Below are positions 62,301 to 64,000 of a DNA stretch of 64,000 bases, piece after piece. The notes beneath the pieces are model-generated. The model did not search any database and had not been told where the DNA came from. It worked only from the letters and a program-made list of their open reading frames with translations. A program made the translations under genes and the position numbers. This DNA comes from Sphingobium faniae (GTDB lineage: Bacteria; Pseudomonadota; Alphaproteobacteria; Sphingomonadales; Sphingomonadaceae): NCBI GenBank assembly GCA_900100475.1, contig FMTU01000013.1:1-64000 (forward strand), given 5' to 3'. Positions within the stretch are counted from its first letter, which is position 1. Every line of letters begins with the position of its first letter.

Positions 62301-62610
62301 TCGCGAGCGGGTGGAACATGGCCTGCCGCTGGCCGAGGCCATCCGCGAGGGCATGGCCGAGAAGATGCGCGCGGTGGTGATGACCGGTTTCGTGCCCGCG
62401 ATCGGCTTCGTACCGATGGCGCTGGCGCACGGCACGGGCGCCGAAGTTCAAAAGCCGCTCGCAACTGTCGTGATCGGCGGCCTCATCGCCGCCACCATTC
62501 TCACGCTGCTCGTGCTGCCTGCCATCGCCAAGGTTGTTCTCGGAGCAAGTGAGAAACGGAGCCGCAAGCGCGATGACAGCGTCGAGCCAACCGCGCCCGA
62601 AGCAGGATGA
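59365..62610 (+). CDS. czcA: heavy-metal RND efflux pump (CzcA-like, HME family)
   Basis: A 1081-residue, 12-helix proton-driven pump. The helix-4 signature LDFGLIVDGAVIIIEN has the two Asp and one Glu of divalent-metal HME pumps (Zn, Co, Cd, Ni type), which separates it from CusA for Cu/Ag. LPIDAVPDITNKQVQI and the paired periplasmic domains (SFGISYSELGEAL, YGLTVQEVADTVAAAL) follow the family layout. The first codon is GTG, with AGGAGGA about eight bases upstream. The DUF190 gene starts right after it. Confidence 0.93.
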   Translation: MIASLIAFAVRQRWAVLFFFLVVAGLGIWQLTKLPIDAVPDITNKQVQINTIDPRLSPVEIEKLVTYPVEISLAGIPGLETTRSISRNGFSQVTAIFKDSTDLYFARQQVGERLRQATENLPDGVQPQIGPVTTGLGEVVMYTVGYTNPDGKGAKKVAGQPGWQPDGSYLTPEGERLTDEIQKAGYLRTVQDWIISPQLKAVSGVAGVDSIGGYAKTFVVEPDPTKLASFGISYSELGEALEKANLAVGANYYNRSGEAYLVRVDARVRTVDEITNAVAATRGGVPVTVGQIANVRIGGDLRTGAGSMDGEEAVIGTVLMLIGENSRTVAQDVSGKLDQVSKTLPPGVEVKTVLDRASLVNATVGTVERNLTEGALLVAASLFLLLGNWRAAIIAVLVIPFSFLMMAMGMNAFRVPGNLMSLGALDFGLIVDGAVIIIENCLARLAHRQEHEGRLLTLRERLEVTMHAAQEMIKPTVFGQAIILLAFAPLLMFTGVEGKTFSPMAITIMLALVAAFILAITLVPALVALLIRGRVAEKEVWLIRKSKDRYLPLLDKAIARPWPFILGGLAFFLTAVPVFGLLGSEFIPQLDEKNLALASTRVPSVSLEQSLVMQRKVEEAVKKLPEVELMFSKTGTAEVATDPMPPNISDGFVILKPQDQWPAGVETKADVIERIEKAAGGQLGQLYEVSQPIELRFNELIAGVRGDVAIKLYGDDLDKMSQAANEMVRVLQSIPGAGSVKADQVGGAPTLDVKLDRALIARYGLTVQEVADTVAAALGGRESGLVYEGDRRFDVTVRVPEATRVNLDDIRSLPVLLPEEGTQTRRQVPLAQVAQIRLTEGLNQVTRENGKRRVVVQVNLEGRDAGSFVQEAQAKIAQVKLPAGYYLEWGGQFESLQAASKRLSIVVPLCFAGIFVLLYMALGGFGRATAVFLAVPLGLAGGVFTLAMTGINFSVSAAVGFICLAGVAVLNGLVVMSAIRERVEHGLPLAEAIREGMAEKMRAVVMTGFVPAIGFVPMALAHGTGAEVQKPLATVVIGGLIAATILTLLVLPAIAKVVLGASEKRSRKRDDSVEPTAPEAG

Positions 62611-62621
62611 AGGAGAAGACC

Positions 62622-62966
62622 ATGACTAAAGCGATAAAGCTGTTGCGGATCTACACGGACGAGGATGCCTATCTCGGCGATCGCAGGGTATTTGAGGTCA
62701 TTGCCTCCCGCGCGCGGGACGCGGGCCTCGCGGGCATCACAGTTCTCGAAGCCCGGTTGGGGTTCGGCAGGTCGGCGCACATCCACCAGCGCCACATCTT
62801 CGAGAACGACCGCGCCCTTGTCATCGAAATCGTCGACGAAGACGCCAAGTTGAGAAGATTTGTCATGTCGCTCGATGACATTCCCGACGTCGGACTGATG
62901 ACCCTGGAAGCCGTGGAGATTCTCGGTGGAAAGGCCAAACAGGCGATTCCAGAGACGAGCGCATGA
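62622..62966 (+). CDS. DUF190 family protein
   Basis: A 114-residue PII-like-fold protein of the DUF190 family. RIYTDEDAYLGDRRVFEVIASRARDAGLAGITVLEARLGFG is the signature, followed by HIFENDRALVIEIVDEDAKLRRF. Family members occur next to CrcB or metal RND genes; their ligand is not established. The ATG at 62622 has AAGGAG seven bases upstream; the ATG at 62607 that overlaps the czcA stop is an alternative. Position suggests it modulates or senses for the pump. Confidence 0.85.
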   Translation: MTKAIKLLRIYTDEDAYLGDRRVFEVIASRARDAGLAGITVLEARLGFGRSAHIHQRHIFENDRALVIEIVDEDAKLRRFVMSLDDIPDVGLMTLEAVEILGGKAKQAIPETSA

Positions 62967-63098
62967 CTCGCGTCCGAAACCAGCTCGAACGGCTTGATGC
63001 CGCGAACTCCGCGCATGATAGGCGGCACTACGCCCGAGAGTTTGATGTGTCCGTCCACCAGGCGCCGGCAGCCTTCGGCGCTCATCGGATGACCAGAT

Positions 63099-63569
63099 AT
63101 GCTTACGGTAGAGAACTCCATGCTATTGCCCGCGCCCCTGGCGCGAGTCTGGCGGCTGGTTATCGATGTCGATCGCTATCGCGACTGGCATCCGCATATA
63201 GGTCTCGAGAGCGACCCGAACGATCCGAAGAAGCTTATCTATACCTATTGGCGCCCAGGCTGGGCGGATCCCATCATTTCGGCCGAGGGCTCCATCGTTC
63301 GCCTCAAGCGGCCCTCGGACTTCGCCTGGCGCGTGGGCATCAGAGGGCTGTTCGAGATCGAGGAAGGTTTTCATCTGGAGAAGGCACCGCAAGGCACCCG
63401 GCTCACGCACCGGCTGTCCTGTTCGGGAATCGGTTCATGGCTCGGATTTCTTGTCATGAAGCCGTTCTTGCGTCGACGGCTTGCCACGACCGACGCTTTG
63501 CTGAAGCGCCATCTGCGGCGAGGTACTGTGATATCGCGCTACTCATATCCAAGCGCCCGCCATCATTGA
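63099..63569 (+). CDS. SRPBCC (START/Bet v1-like) family protein
   Basis: A 156-residue helix-grip protein. MLLPAPLARVWRLVIDVDRYRDWHPHI is the usual start, followed by a beta-sheet (GSIVRLKRPSDFAWRVGIRG) and a long C-terminal helix ending in ATTDALLKRHL. Such proteins bind lipids or other hydrophobic ligands, and small ones are common in stress operons. There is no sign of a catalytic site. It lies 132 bases after DUF190 with no gene between. Confidence 0.8.
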   Translation: MLTVENSMLLPAPLARVWRLVIDVDRYRDWHPHIGLESDPNDPKKLIYTYWRPGWADPIISAEGSIVRLKRPSDFAWRVGIRGLFEIEEGFHLEKAPQGTRLTHRLSCSGIGSWLGFLVMKPFLRRRLATTDALLKRHLRRGTVISRYSYPSARHH

Positions 63570-63669
63570 CCGGTGCGCTATCCTGCCGAAAATCGACCGC
63601 CTTCCAGACACGGGTCCTGTTCCGCTCACACGGACCAAGGTTCTGTCGATTCCGCCAGTACTGGCGTCA

Positions 63670-63702
63670 TGAGGTGCGGGCGTTCGACGCGCCCGCACCT
63701 CA
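63670..63702 (+). other. strong GC hairpin between the SRPBCC and ATPase genes
   Basis: A perfect 13-base inverted repeat (TGAGGTGCGGGCG at 63670-63682 and its complement at 63690-63702) encloses the seven-base loop TTCGACG. No T-run follows, so it is not a standard terminator. It could be an attenuator, an RNA-processing site or a protein-binding palindrome ahead of the next gene. Confidence 0.55.
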
Positions 63703-63774
63703 CCATCAACGAAGGGATATCGCTCCGGCGCATGAGTTTCCCATGGGCGCGCCGATGGGAAGAGGGGAGCGGCG

Positions 63775-64000
63775 ATGAAAGACCAGGTGCGCCTTGACAT
63801 TCCGCTGCTTCTTCCAGAGGTCCGCGATGAGGCAGATCGCTGCGTAGCCCGACTTACCACCGAGTTGCGAGGGCGGGAGGGCGTTCAGGACGCGCACGTC
63901 GTCGCCGCCCGAGGCGGTAGGCCCGCGCAACTATGCATTCATTATGACCCGGATAGCCTCTCTCTTGAGCGCGTGCGCGAAATCGCCAGAGGCGCCGGCG
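63775..64000 (+). CDS. second heavy-metal P-type ATPase, N-terminal fragment (runs off window)
   Basis: Seventy-five codons are visible, starting KDQVRLDIPLLLPEVRDEADR. This is the N-terminal metal-binding-like domain seen in a group of sphingomonad ZntA-type ATPases (ARLTTELRGREGVQDAHV then ALERV-like SLERVREIARGAG). No C-x-x-C is present in the visible part. The ATG at 63775 has GGGGAG five bases upstream. Catalytic motifs would lie beyond the window, so the call rests on the N-terminus and context. Confidence 0.6.
   Translation, partial: MKDQVRLDIPLLLPEVRDEADRCVARLTTELRGREGVQDAHVVAARGGRPAQLCIHYDPDSLSLERVREIARGAG

Overview
The window looks like chromosome, or a large replicon, of a sphingomonad alphaproteobacterium (Sphingobium/Sphingomonas/Novosphingobium group). 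This is inferred from high G+C coding sequence, a Mg-type HemB, a RegB/RegA redox pair, a DUF2794 protein next to serine acetyltransferase and small sphingomonad-style membrane proteins. No 16S rRNA is present, so the genus is not fixed.

Region 1 (about 1-24,770) is ordinary core genome. At the left edge an IS5-family element, cut by the window, has inserted into a CPA2 cation/proton antiporter gene. After it come a Fe-S scaffold protein, purT, a class A penicillin-binding protein, an LplT-like MFS exporter, pgsA, moaD-moaE, a TauE/SafE-oxyR pair, cysE-DUF2794, a nitronate monooxygenase, an alpha/beta hydrolase, a hybrid histidine kinase, tRNA-Gly(CCC), regB-regA, a glycosyltransferase behind an AmtB-type transporter, two tandem GIN-domain proteins, hemB, a gamma carbonic anhydrase and an aminotransferase.

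Region 2 (about 24,940-47,690) is accessory and reads as an osmo- and ion-stress island. It holds an SLC13 permease, TrkH-TrkA for K+ uptake, a tandem universal stress protein, NhaA, a TM-helix mechanosensitive-channel protein, a DUF389 membrane protein, a BCCT solute importer, and a divergent ectR / ectABCD-ask unit. The ect unit continues with almost no gaps into two MFS transporters and a YbdG-type mechanosensitive channel. Together these cover K+ entry, Na+ exit, compatible-solute import, ectoine and hydroxyectoine synthesis, and hypo-osmotic release. Both edges carry one copy of a diverged direct repeat of about 125 bp (about 81% identical, with an identical 27-bp start), and the left edge is strikingly AT-rich.

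Region 3 (about 47,690-64,000) is a metal-resistance island. It contains arsR-arsC-acr3-arsH; a lead-type locus (PbrT-like FTR1 permease, MerR regulator, PbrA-like P-type ATPase) with two matching MerR-type operators; a relic that joins the front of an undecaprenyl-diphosphatase gene to the end of a cation diffusion facilitator gene; a czcCBA-type RND operon with a CzcI-like leader protein, a DUF190 protein and an SRPBCC protein; and the start of a second metal P-type ATPase that runs off the window.

No rRNA, CRISPR array or complete insertion sequence was seen. All functions are read from sequence by eye; start codons marked as alternative are judgement calls.
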